A stretch of 64,000 nt of DNA from an uncultured Clostridia bacterium (lineage in GTDB: Bacteria > Bacillota > Clostridia > Oscillospirales > Ruminococcaceae): NCBI GenBank assembly GCA_947624745.1, contig CANQLR010000007.1:1-64000 (forward strand), written 5' to 3'. The notes under the pieces were generated by a model. It was not told the origin of the DNA and searched no databases. It saw nothing but the letters and a program-made list of their open reading frames with translations. Position numbers and translations under genes: made by a program. Shown piece by piece: positions 41,621 to 51,436 of this stretch; positions within the stretch are counted from its first letter, which is position 1; each line of letters starts with the position of its first letter.

Positions 41621-42760
41621 TTAAAGCTTCAAAAGCGCCTTTACCTCGCGCCAGATACGCTCGGGGGCGTCCTTGACGAACTGCTCCGAGGCGTGGGCCG
41701 ACATCTCCGCCATGGCGGCGGGGTCCTTGATAAAATCGGATACCGTCTTTTGGATCAGGCCGTCGGTGATGTCCTTCTGCTCATATAAAACCGCCGCGCC
41801 GGCGCTCTGTAAAACGAGGCCGTTGTAATACTGGTGGTTCTCGGCGAGGTATGGCGAGGGTATCAGGATAGACGCCTTGCCCTCGGCCTCAATTTCGGTG
41901 AGGGCGCCCATGCCGCAGCGGCTGATGATGAGGTCTGCCGCGGCCATGCAGGCGGACATGTTGTCTATATATTCCTTGACGATGAAGTTCGGGTGATCGC
42001 TTAAAACTATGCCGTGGGACTTAAGAGCCGCCTCGAACTCCTCACGGTTGTTTTTGCCGAAGGAGTGAATGAGGGTGACGTCGGGGTGATCTTTGACGCA
42101 CCACTCCATAAGCTCTATCGCGGCGTTATTTATGGCGCGGGCGCCGAGGCTTCCGCCGGTGGAGAGGATAACGGTGCCGCTGACGTTAAGCTCGGCTCGC
42201 GCCTGCTCTTTGGTGAGCTTATGCTCCGAAAAGCCCTCGCGGACCGGCAGACCCGTGACAACGCATTTTTCGCGCTCGGCGGGTTCAAGCCTGTCGGCGG
42301 CCTTTCCGACGGTGAGCATTATGCGGTCGACATGAGGCGCCAAAAGCTTGGTCGTAAGGCCGGGGAAGGCGTTCTGCTCGTGAATGAGGGTGGCTATCCC
42401 CGACTTTGCGGCCTCGCGAACTATCGGGCCGCAGACGTAGCCGCCGGTGCCGATGACGAGATCGGGCCCGAAATCCTTAAGTATCTTTTTGCACCTGTGA
42501 CCCGCGGTGGTGAGGTATGCCGCGGCCTTTATGTTTCGGCCGATGTTTTTAAGGCTAAGATGGCGCTGGAAGCCCGCGACCTTTACCCCCGCGAAGCGAA
42601 AGCCCGCGTTTTCGGCAAGGCGGTGCTCCATGCCGTTCGGGGTGCCGACATACAGAAATTCGGCGTCGGGGAGGTTATGGCGGATTATTTCGGAAATGGC
42701 GAGCGCCGGGTTCACATGACCCGCCGAGCCGCCGCCCGAGAGGATTATTTTTTTAGGCAT
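41621..42760 (-). CDS. murG: UDP-GlcNAc:lipid I transferase MurG
   Basis: A 379-residue GT28 glycosyltransferase adding GlcNAc to lipid I at the inner membrane face. GGGSAGHVNPALAI forms the first glycine loop, HEQNAFPGLTTKLLA the membrane-side motif, and STGGSLGARAINNA the second glycine loop; the donor site is in SRCGMGALTEIEAEGKASIL. Start ATG 42760 follows GGAG, 11 bases after ftsW stops. In-frame sequence further upstream is the antisense-like shadow of ftsW. Confidence 0.96.
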   Translation of the reverse strand: MPKKIILSGGGSAGHVNPALAISEIIRHNLPDAEFLYVGTPNGMEHRLAENAGFRFAGVKVAGFQRHLSLKNIGRNIKAAAYLTTAGHRCKKILKDFGPDLVIGTGGYVCGPIVREAAKSGIATLIHEQNAFPGLTTKLLAPHVDRIMLTVGKAADRLEPAEREKCVVTGLPVREGFSEHKLTKEQARAELNVSGTVILSTGGSLGARAINNAAIELMEWCVKDHPDVTLIHSFGKNNREEFEAALKSHGIVLSDHPNFIVKEYIDNMSACMAAADLIISRCGMGALTEIEAEGKASILIPSPYLAENHQYYNGLVLQSAGAAVLYEQKDITDGLIQKTVSDFIKDPAAMAEMSAHASEQFVKDAPERIWREVKALLKL

Positions 42761-42771
42761 TTTTAACTCCT

Positions 42772-44031
42772 TTATATGTCGCTCTGGCGTGATACGGCGA
42801 GGATTACCCCCATTTCTGCGAGCTGCATCAGAAGCGCGGTGCCGCCGTAGCTGAAAAAGGGAAGGGATATACCCGTGTTCGGGAAGGCGTTGCAGGCGAC
42901 GCCGATGTTTAAGAGCGCCTGCAGGCCGATCTGAAACGTTATGCCCGTGGTGATGAGCATGCCGAATTTGTCCTTGGATTTTTTCGCGATGTAAAAGCCG
43001 CGGTAGATAAAGAGCGCGAAGAGTATGACTACCGCGAGGCCGCCGAGGTAGCCGAGCTCCTCGACGATTATCGGCAGAATGAAGTCGTTCTGGGATTCGG
43101 GGAGCCAGGCGTATTTCTGGCGGGATTCGCCGAAGCCGAGGCCGAACCACCCTCCCGAGCCGATGGCGATAAGAGACTGCGCGGTCTGCCAGGAGTCGTC
43201 GGTTATTTCGCCCTCGCTCGCCTCGTTCATGCCGGTGAAGCGGTCGACTATATAGTTCAGGCCGCCGCCCTTCATCGCGGAATAGGCAAGGGCGGCTATG
43301 ACCGCGAAGACCAAAAGCACCGTGCAGAGCTTTATGAAGCTTTTAAGCGGCATTCCGCCGACGAAGATGACGCAAAGGCCGATGGCGGCCATGAGAAGGA
43401 GTCCCGAGATGTGGCGCTGCAGGACCATCATGCCGCAGACGGCGCAGAGAATTATCACGAACGGAAGAACGCCCTGTCTGAAATCGCCGAGCTTCTGGCG
43501 GTTCTTGCAGATCAGATACGACAGAAAGACGATCAGAACGGCCTTCATCAGCTCGGACGGCTGGAAGGACTGGCTGCCGATGTTTATCCAGCGGTGGGCT
43601 CCCGCCTCGGCGTGGCCGATCGGCGCGGGGGCGAAGCAGAGTATCATCATCGCGTAGGCGACGATGAAGCCTAAAATTACTATTTTGGAGTTCATCAGGA
43701 CGTGGTAGTCCCAGAAGGAGATGAAGATCATCAGGACTATGCCGATGATGGCGGCGACGGCCTGGGTCCGGACGTAGTGGTAGCCGTCGGGGGTTTTAAG
43801 GCTTAAGCCCGCGACGTAGCTCGCCGAAAACATCATTATAAGGCCGAACGCCAAAAGCACTATCACTATGGTGAAGAACACCATGTCGATAGGTCCGTCG
43901 TATATTCTTAAGCCCGGCTCGCGGCGGCGGGTCTTTGCCGCCTCCTCCTGCTGCTGCCCCTGCTCCCGAGGGGGCGGGTCCTTGGGGCGGGCTCCTCTGC
44001 GGGGAGCGGTCTTTGCCATCATCTGGGACAT
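42772..44031 (-). CDS. ftsW: Septal peptidoglycan polymerase FtsW (SEDS family)
   Basis: A 419-residue polytopic SEDS glycosyltransferase working with the adjacent class B PBP. A cytoplasmic tail rich in Pro/Arg/Gln (about 45 residues) precedes ten hydrophobic helices. Conserved motifs: HRWINIGSQSFQPSELMK (with the catalytic-loop region), GESRQKYAWLPESQNDFILP in the large outer loop, and GISLPFFSYGGTALL near the end. Location in the division cluster favours FtsW over RodA or SpoVE. Confidence 0.93.
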   Translation of the reverse strand: MSQMMAKTAPRRGARPKDPPPREQGQQQEEAAKTRRREPGLRIYDGPIDMVFFTIVIVLLAFGLIMMFSASYVAGLSLKTPDGYHYVRTQAVAAIIGIVLMIFISFWDYHVLMNSKIVILGFIVAYAMMILCFAPAPIGHAEAGAHRWINIGSQSFQPSELMKAVLIVFLSYLICKNRQKLGDFRQGVLPFVIILCAVCGMMVLQRHISGLLLMAAIGLCVIFVGGMPLKSFIKLCTVLLVFAVIAALAYSAMKGGGLNYIVDRFTGMNEASEGEITDDSWQTAQSLIAIGSGGWFGLGFGESRQKYAWLPESQNDFILPIIVEELGYLGGLAVVILFALFIYRGFYIAKKSKDKFGMLITTGITFQIGLQALLNIGVACNAFPNTGISLPFFSYGGTALLMQLAEMGVILAVSRQSDI

Positions 44032-44042
44032 GAAAACCTCCG

Positions 44043-45056
44043 TCAGTGCGTATATATCGCGGCGGCGACGACTCCGAGGATACCCCCTATGAGAGTTATC
44101 GCGGAAAATACGAACATTATCTTATACTCGCTCCAGCCCGAAAGCTCGAAGTGGTGGTGTATGGGCGCCATTTTGAACACACGCTTGTGCCGAAGCTTAT
44201 AGCTGCCGATCTGTATGACGTCGCTCATGGCCTCGATGAGATAGATTATGCCGACGAGGGGAATAAGAAGCTCCAGGTCGGAGGCGAGGCCGAACGCGAC
44301 CACGCAGCCGCCTAAAAACATCGAGCCGGTGTCGCCCATGAATACCTTGGCGGGGTGAAGGTTCCAGACCAAAAAGCCGAGGCAGCCGCCCGCAAGAGCG
44401 GTGGCGAAGGCGGAATACTCCCAGTTTCCGAGGAGGGCGAAGATTATCGTGAAGCTCGCCGAATAGATGAGAGTTACCGAGCCGCAGAGGCCGTCGACGC
44501 CGTCGGTCAGGTTCACGGCGTTCACAAAGCCGTAGATCGCGACCGCCATTGTTATATAGTAGAATATACCTAAATCAAGCGCGCCGAAGATGGGGAAGGT
44601 CACCGTCGTGTCGTTTCCCAAAAAATGCAGAGCAAGAAGGTAGAGTATCACGACGACAGCCTGGCAGACGCTTTTTGCCTTCGGGTCGAAGCCCTTGTTA
44701 CGCTTTTTTACGACCTTGATGTAGTCGTCCGCGAAGCCGACGAGCATAAAGCCGAGGGACGCGGCGAGCCCCGCGATAAGCTTCCAGAGGGCGTTTTCGG
44801 GGGGATCTATGAAATTATGCTCGCGGTAGTTCTGTATCAGAAAATAGGCCAAAAGGGAGGAAAAAACCGTAGAAAGGATGAACATGAAGCCGCCCATCAG
44901 GGGGGTGCCCTCCTTGTCCTTTTGCCAGCGCGGGCCGATCTCTAAAATATGCGCCCCGGCCTTGAGCTTTTTGAGCCACGGGATAAGTATCACCCCGAAG
45001 CCTGCGGAGATGAGCGCGGAAACAAGCGCGGTTATCAGGTTTATCCAAAACGGCAT
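44043..45056 (-). CDS. mraY: Phospho-MurNAc-pentapeptide transferase MraY
   Basis: A 337-residue membrane enzyme making lipid I from UDP-MurNAc-pentapeptide and undecaprenyl phosphate. Motifs: KEGTPLMGGFMF, GFADDYIKVVKKRNKG (the DD metal site), NLTDGVDGLCGS, MGDTGSMFLGG and APIHHHFELSGWSE. About ten transmembrane helices. It lies 22 bases after murE and 11 before ftsW. In the usual Firmicutes order murF precedes and murD follows it; both are absent here. Confidence 0.97.
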   Translation of the reverse strand: MPFWINLITALVSALISAGFGVILIPWLKKLKAGAHILEIGPRWQKDKEGTPLMGGFMFILSTVFSSLLAYFLIQNYREHNFIDPPENALWKLIAGLAASLGFMLVGFADDYIKVVKKRNKGFDPKAKSVCQAVVVILYLLALHFLGNDTTVTFPIFGALDLGIFYYITMAVAIYGFVNAVNLTDGVDGLCGSVTLIYSASFTIIFALLGNWEYSAFATALAGGCLGFLVWNLHPAKVFMGDTGSMFLGGCVVAFGLASDLELLIPLVGIIYLIEAMSDVIQIGSYKLRHKRVFKMAPIHHHFELSGWSEYKIMFVFSAITLIGGILGVVAAAIYTH

Positions 45057-45078
45057 TTTATCTGTTCCTTCCTTGGTT

Positions 45079-46530
<1,452 letters not shown>

Positions 46531-46548
46531 GATTACCTCTTTATTCCA

Positions 46549-48771
46549 TCAGCCCGTTTCGTCGTTTACGATGAAGTAGGCCTCGATTATCGTGCCCGGC
46601 TCGACCTGCCGGTCCTTATATTCCGAAATGCCGGAGCAGCGCGCGTCGGCCTTTTTGGCGGCGCCCCCGAGCGGTTTAAGGTTCAGCCCGACCTTTGCGA
46701 GCATTCGCTCGGCGTCCTCGACCGTTTTACCGGTGATGTCCGGGACGGTGACGTATTTCGGCTCGGCGTCCTCGGTGTAAAGGACTACCGTACAGCCCTT
46801 CGGCATTGCGCTCGACTGCGCGGGGACCTGCCTTATGACGGTATCGCCGCTGCCCAAAACGTCCGTTTCGAGCTCCAACCCCTCGAGGGTCGCGACCGCG
46901 GCGGAAACGTCCGAGCCGACGACGTCGGGAACGGTGACGTCAAGACCTAAGATATCCTCCTCGGAATATTCGGCGTAATAGCCGAGGTAGGGAAGGATCT
47001 CGGAGAGAGCCTGCGACACCGCGGGGGCGGCGACGGCAGAGCCGTAGTATTTGCCGTTTCGGGGCTCGTCGACCATCACGAGCATGATTATCTCGGGGTC
47101 GTCAACGGGGTAGAACGCGCAGTAGGAGGAGACGTAGGTATCGCCCGCGGCGTTTTCGTCGAGCTTCTGGGAGGTGCCCGACTTTCCGCCGAGGTTATAC
47201 CCCTCGATGCAGACGTTCGAGCCGGAGTTTACCGTCACGACCTGGTGCAGAACGTCCCGCATTATGGCGGAGGTCTCCTCGGATATGACCTGGCGCTTGA
47301 TGGTCGGTTCAAACTCCTTGACGATGTTGCCGTCGGCGTCTACGATCTTGTTGACGACGTATGGCGTGACGAGGTATCCCCCGTTTATCACGGCCGCGTA
47401 GGCGGTTATCATCTGGAGCGGGGTTATCTTGTTCGCCTGGCCGAACGCCGAGACCGAAAGGTCGACGATCGACATGCGCGAGTAGGGGACATAGATCGAG
47501 TCGGCCTCGGCGGGAAGGTCTATCCCCGTCTTTTCGGTGAGGCCGAACGCCTTGAAGTAGTCGCAGAACGCCTTTTCGCCGAGGGTCTGGCCTATTGTCA
47601 TGAACGCCGGGTTGCAGGAGTTGGTCATCGCCTGGACGAAGTTCTGGGTGCCGTGGCCGCCGCTTGTCGTCCAGCAGTTTATCGTCTCGGGGCCGACCTT
47701 CATATAGCCGCGGCAGTAGTAGGTGTCGTCAAGCGAGATGGCCTGCTCCTCTAACGCCGCAGAGCCGGTGACGACCTTGAATACCGAGCCGGGGTAGTAG
47801 AGCTCGCTGACGGCCTTGTTTCGCCACTGGCGGTTCCAGACAACGCTCCGCTCGGCCTGATAAGCCTCCTCGCCCTGCTCGGTGAGTATAGTTTCGAGGG
47901 CGGCCTCCTCCTTCGGGTCAAATACCTTCGCGGGGTCGTTGAGGTCGTAGCCGTTTTCGGTCGCCATGGCGAGAATCTTTCCGGTCTTGCACTCCATGAC
48001 TATCGCGCAGCCGCGGTCCTTGGCGTTGTTGTCGTCGACCGCCTGCTTAAGGGCCTTTTCGGTGTAATACTGTATCGTGGTGTCGAGGTTTGTATATATC
48101 GAGTCGCCGTCCTGCGCGTCGTAGGACTGCTTGTATTTATACTGTATCTCGCGGTTGTGGGCGTCGACGGCGGTTATGATCTTTCCGTCAACGCCGGTGA
48201 GGTAGTCGTCGTAGTAGCTTTCGAGGCCGTAGATGCCGTAGCCGTCGTAGTGAAGGTGCCCTATGACCGCGGCGGCGAGGTCGTTGTGGGGATAGTAGCG
48301 CTTGGCGGTCGGCGCCGCGCCGACCGAGGTCACGCCGTTGTCGGACATGACGGTCATTATCGCCTCGGCGGTGAGCTTGTCGACGTCCTTCTGGATTATC
48401 TGGTATTCGTTGTCCTTATAGAGCTTCTCGCGGACCTCGCTGTCTGAGACTCCGAGGTTCTGGGCAAGCGTCTGAACGATCAGGTTTTCCTTGTCGGTGT
48501 CCCGCTCGCCGAAGGTCTTGGGATCGACAAAAACGGTGTAGACGGTGAGGCTTTGCGCCAAGACCTGACCGTTCGAGTCATAGATCGACCCGCGGTTCGC
48601 GGCTATCGTCATCGTCTTGAACTGCTGAGAATTGGCAAGAGCCTGGTATTTATCGCTCTCTTTTACGGCGACCTTATACATGACAAAGGAGACGTAGCCC
48701 GTCACCAAAAGCATCGCCGAAAAAACTATTATCAAAAGCCGGAAGCGCATCGACTGTGTTGACTTTTCCAA
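46549..48771 (-). CDS. Class B penicillin-binding protein with PASTA domains
   Basis: A 740-residue transpeptidase of the PbpB/SpoVD/FtsI group: one N-terminal membrane helix, a pedestal domain (ANRGSIYDSNGQVLAQS), then the transpeptidase with Ser329-x-x-Lys332 (GSVFK), Ser385-Cys-Asn387 and Lys530-Ser-Gly, and two C-terminal PASTA domains (VTVPDVVGSDVSAAVATLEG, VTVPDITGKTVEDAERMLAK). I chose TTG 48771 because GGGAGG stands 7 bases upstream; a longer frame to 48813 lacks a site. It pairs with FtsW. Whether it serves vegetative division or sporulation (SpoVD) cannot be settled by sequence. Confidence 0.92.
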   Translation of the reverse strand: MEKSTQSMRFRLLIIVFSAMLLVTGYVSFVMYKVAVKESDKYQALANSQQFKTMTIAANRGSIYDSNGQVLAQSLTVYTVFVDPKTFGERDTDKENLIVQTLAQNLGVSDSEVREKLYKDNEYQIIQKDVDKLTAEAIMTVMSDNGVTSVGAAPTAKRYYPHNDLAAAVIGHLHYDGYGIYGLESYYDDYLTGVDGKIITAVDAHNREIQYKYKQSYDAQDGDSIYTNLDTTIQYYTEKALKQAVDDNNAKDRGCAIVMECKTGKILAMATENGYDLNDPAKVFDPKEEAALETILTEQGEEAYQAERSVVWNRQWRNKAVSELYYPGSVFKVVTGSAALEEQAISLDDTYYCRGYMKVGPETINCWTTSGGHGTQNFVQAMTNSCNPAFMTIGQTLGEKAFCDYFKAFGLTEKTGIDLPAEADSIYVPYSRMSIVDLSVSAFGQANKITPLQMITAYAAVINGGYLVTPYVVNKIVDADGNIVKEFEPTIKRQVISEETSAIMRDVLHQVVTVNSGSNVCIEGYNLGGKSGTSQKLDENAAGDTYVSSYCAFYPVDDPEIIMLVMVDEPRNGKYYGSAVAAPAVSQALSEILPYLGYYAEYSEEDILGLDVTVPDVVGSDVSAAVATLEGLELETDVLGSGDTVIRQVPAQSSAMPKGCTVVLYTEDAEPKYVTVPDITGKTVEDAERMLAKVGLNLKPLGGAAKKADARCSGISEYKDRQVEPGTIIEAYFIVNDETG

Positions 48772-48856
48772 ATTAAGACCTCCCGCCCGCAATACAGAAA
48801 AAAGCGAGCGCACTTAAGACAGCTCCACTTTTTTCGCTTCACTAATATATACTTGA

Positions 48857-49336
48857 CTACGCGCCGAGATATTCGCGCAGCTCGTTTATCTTGTTCCTTA
48901 TTATGACGAAGATGTTCTTCTGCTCCGTCTCGACGACCTCTATCACCCGATCGGCCGGCAGGTCGACGTATTCTATCTGCGACTTGTCGAGCTTTTTGAG
49001 CCCCAGGACGTTTTCGGCGTAGTCCTCGACGTTCTTTAAGGACGTTCTCGATTCGTACTCCGCCGCGAGGGTGATATTCTCGCTCTGCAGGTTCTTGAGC
49101 TCCTGTTCGAGGCCGTGTATCTCGTTGAAGAGCGAGTTGGACTCGACCTTGCCGTACAGAACGGCGCAGAGCACCGCCAGAATGAACGCTGCCTTGAGTA
49201 TCATCTTCGGGGCGCTTTCGCGGCGCGAGGGCGCGGGGTTGCGCTTTACCTTTATCTCCTGCTCCTTCGGCGCCTCCCCCCGCTTTTTCGGCTCATAGGC
49301 CGAAAGGTCGTAGGCTAAATTTCCGCGTTGGGCCAA
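48857..49336 (-). CDS. ftsL: FtsL-like cell division protein
   Basis: A 159-residue bitopic protein: about 55 basic residues, one transmembrane segment (MILKAAFILAVLCAVLYGK), then a coiled coil (LFNEIHGLEQELKNLQSENI) and a short tail. Size, topology and place between rsmH and the PBP gene fit FtsL, which stabilises the divisome with FtsQ/DivIB and DivIC. TTG 49336 is chosen, with AGGAAGTGAG just upstream; a longer frame to 49378 is less likely. FtsL diverges fast, so position carries much of the call. Confidence 0.85.
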   Translation of the reverse strand: MAQRGNLAYDLSAYEPKKRGEAPKEQEIKVKRNPAPSRRESAPKMILKAAFILAVLCAVLYGKVESNSLFNEIHGLEQELKNLQSENITLAAEYESRTSLKNVEDYAENVLGLKKLDKSQIEYVDLPADRVIEVVETEQKNIFVIIRNKINELREYLGA

Positions 49337-49431
49337 GTCTCTCACTTCCTTTTTGTTTTCACAAAGACAATGCCGCAAAGTTTTTTCGCCAAGCGGCTGC
49401 CGGGCGGTGCTTCCGCGGCATTGCCTTATTT

Positions 49432-50358
49432 TCAGTCTTTTATCTTTTCAAGTATCCTAAGCTTTGCGGAGCGCGCGCGGGGGTTGATTTTAATCTCCTC
49501 CTCCGACGGCTCTATGGGCTTTTTTGTTATGAACCTTGCGCGCGGGGTCTTCCCGCAGACGCAGACCGGAAACTCGGGCGGGCAGGTGCAGCCCTGACAG
49601 AGGCTCTGAAAGCGCTGCTTCACGAGCCTGTCCTCTAAAGAATGGAAGGTGATTATCACGAGCCTTCCGCCGGGGCGAAGCACGTCGAACGCGTTGTCAA
49701 GCCCGTCGGAAAGCGAGCCGAGCTCGTTGTTTACCTCTATTCTTATCGCCTGAAAGGTCTTGCGGCAGGGGTTTTTGTCCCGACGAACCCTTTGCGGAAC
49801 CGACATTTTGATTATCTCTGCCAGCTCCGCAGTAGATTCGAGGGGCTTTGATCCACGCAACTTCACTATATTGGAGGCGATGTTTTTGGCGTATCTCTCC
49901 TCGCCGTATTCAAAGATTATCCGGGCGAGGTCTTCATAGGAATATCCGTTCACGACGTCGCGGGCGGATATGCCTTGCTTCGACATTCTCATGTCGAGCG
50001 GCGCGTCGTCGTGATAGGAAAAGCCGCGCTCGCGGTTGTCAAGCTGCCAGCTTGATACCCCGAGATCTAAAAGCATACCGTCGGCGCGCTCTATATTTCT
50101 CTCCGAAAGAATTGACTTTATCTCGGAGAAGTTTGAATTTACGACTATTGCGGGAAGGCCCTTGAGCCTTTCCGTGGCGGCCGAGACTGCGTCGGGGTCG
50201 CGGTCGATCGCGATAAGAAGGCCGGTTTTTAAGCGGCGGGCGATCTCATACGAGTGCCCTCCCCCGCCGGCTGTGCCGTCGGCGTATATCCCGCCGGGGT
50301 CGATGTTTAAGCCGTCGATGCACTCTTGAAGGAGCACCGGCGTATGAGAAAATTCCAC
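49432..50358 (-). CDS. rsmH: 16S rRNA (cytosine(1402)-N4)-methyltransferase RsmH
   Basis: A 308-residue SAM-dependent methyltransferase. The SAM loop is YADGTAGGGGHSYEI, followed by AIDRDPDAVSAA, LLDLGVSSWQLDNRERGFSY, DMRMSKQ and the C-terminal RPGGRLVIITFHSLEDRLVK. It starts 1 base after mraZ ends, the normal first pair of the division cluster. Also called MraW. Confidence 0.97.
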   Translation of the reverse strand: MEFSHTPVLLQECIDGLNIDPGGIYADGTAGGGGHSYEIARRLKTGLLIAIDRDPDAVSAATERLKGLPAIVVNSNFSEIKSILSERNIERADGMLLDLGVSSWQLDNRERGFSYHDDAPLDMRMSKQGISARDVVNGYSYEDLARIIFEYGEERYAKNIASNIVKLRGSKPLESTAELAEIIKMSVPQRVRRDKNPCRKTFQAIRIEVNNELGSLSDGLDNAFDVLRPGGRLVIITFHSLEDRLVKQRFQSLCQGCTCPPEFPVCVCGKTPRARFITKKPIEPSEEEIKINPRARSAKLRILEKIKD

Positions 50359-50359
50359 G

Positions 50360-50809
50360 CTACACCTCTAACGCGCCGAGGGCGGCGTAAAGCTCGTCCT
50401 GGCTGATGGACTGGGTGAAGCTCTCATAGACGCCCTTGTCCCATATCTCGGCGGTGTCCATCGCGCCGACGACGTAGACGTCCTTTATGAGCCCGGCGTA
50501 TTCCCGAAGAGCCTGCGGGACCAAGATCCGCCCCATTTTATCGCACTCGACGGGTATCGCGCCCTTGATGTATATCTGCTTCAGGACTTCCTTTTCGCGG
50601 CCGTCGCGCATGGCCGAGATCTTTTTCATCAGCTCGCTCCACTTCGGCTCGGAATATACCGTCAGCCGGCGGTCGGCCCCTCGGGTGAGAATGAATTTGT
50701 CGCCGATAATGTCGCGGAAACGCTGCGGAAAGCTCATTCTGCCCTTGGTGTCGATGGTATAGGGCAGCTCGCCGCTCATCATAACGGCGGGGTCGAATAT
50801 TTCAGCCAC
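50360..50809 (-). CDS. mraZ: Transcriptional regulator MraZ
   Basis: A 149-residue protein with two SpoVT/AbrB-like beta-barrel halves, each with the DxxGR motif: TIDTKGRMSFPQRFRD and CDKMGRILVPQALREY. MraZ binds direct repeats in its own promoter and represses the division operon. I chose GTG 50809, with GGGAGGTGG 4 bases upstream. Three GTGNNATTT-like repeats at 10-base spacing lie between promoter and start, matching the expected autoregulatory site. First gene of the operon. Confidence 0.95.
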   Translation of the reverse strand: MAEIFDPAVMMSGELPYTIDTKGRMSFPQRFRDIIGDKFILTRGADRRLTVYSEPKWSELMKKISAMRDGREKEVLKQIYIKGAIPVECDKMGRILVPQALREYAGLIKDVYVVGAMDTAEIWDKGVYESFTQSISQDELYAALGALEV

Positions 50810-50830
50810 AAATCCACCTCCCTTGCGGAA

Positions 50831-50860
50831 AATTTCCCACGAAATTGCACTAAATCCCAC
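50831..50860 (-). promoter_or_regulatory. MraZ-binding repeats
   Basis: Three tandem 10-base units on the minus strand: GTGGGATTTA, GTGCAATTTC and GTGGGAAATT. MraZ is known to bind closely spaced direct G-rich repeats upstream of mraZ, so this is the likely operator. Confidence 0.8.
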
Positions 50861-50871
50861 TTGATACCGAA

Positions 50872-50900
50872 ATTATATCACTATTGCTCTCAAAATGCAA
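50872..50900 (-). promoter_or_regulatory. Promoter of the division/cell-wall operon
   Basis: TTGCAT, 17-base spacer, TATAAT on the minus strand, 12 bases before the MraZ repeats. Confidence 0.8.
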
Positions 50901-50983
50901 GAGTTTTTTAACAGGCCGCCGCGGGAAAAGAGTAGAAATTTTTGAGCTTTGTTTGTTTACTTTGCACAAACAGAGATTTTTCG

Positions 50984-51018
50984 GACAAAAAAATACCCGC
51001 CCTCGAAAGAGCGGGTAT
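50984..51018 (-). terminator. Terminator of ireB
   Basis: ATACCCGC/GCGGGTAT hairpin followed by TTTTTTT on the minus strand. Confidence 0.85.
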
Positions 51019-51033
51019 ACAGCGGTTTAAGGC

Positions 51034-51282
51034 TTAAGTATTCAGGTAGGTCTTTACCATCTCCTGCAAAAGCTCGTCGCGGTCTATATGCCGGATAAGG
51101 CTGCGGGCGTTGTTGTAGGTCGTGATATAGGTCGGGTCCTCCGATAGGATATAGCCGACTATCTGATTGACGGGGTTATAGCCCTTTTCGTAAAGAGCCT
51201 CGTAGACTGCCGTCAGAGTGGTTTTTATCTCGTCCTTGCGGTCATCTCTGACCGAAAACGTCATGGTCTGGTCATTTATCAT
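51034..51282 (-). CDS. IreB family regulatory phosphoprotein
   Basis: An 82-residue protein of the IreB/UPF0297 (YrzL) family: [20 protein letters not shown], then [20 protein letters not shown] and the Arg-rich [14 protein letters not shown]. In Enterococcus faecalis, IreB is phosphorylated on Thr by the PASTA kinase IreK and tunes cephalosporin tolerance. N-terminal Thr residues are present here. The usual partner genes (ruvX/yqgF, DUF1292) are not adjacent; the gene has its own promoter and terminator between mraZ and pheT. Confidence 0.9.
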   Translation of the reverse strand: MINDQTMTFSVRDDRKDEIKTTLTAVYEALYEKGYNPVNQIVGYILSEDPTYITTYNNARSLIRHIDRDELLQEMVKTYLNT

Positions 51283-51334
51283 ACGACATCCCCCTGTTTC
51301 ACAGAATTCGGGTGTTTGATCTGCCCGTCTGATT

Positions 51335-51363
51335 ATTATACCTCAAAATTTTGAAAATAACAA
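51335..51363 (-). promoter_or_regulatory. Promoter of ireB
   Basis: TTGTTA, 17-base spacer, TATAAT on the minus strand. Confidence 0.65.
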
Positions 51364-51436
51364 TACCTCGGCCGTATTTTTGTGAAATATGATAAATTTG
51401 CACGTTGCATTTTTCGCAGGACGACTAAAAATCCGC

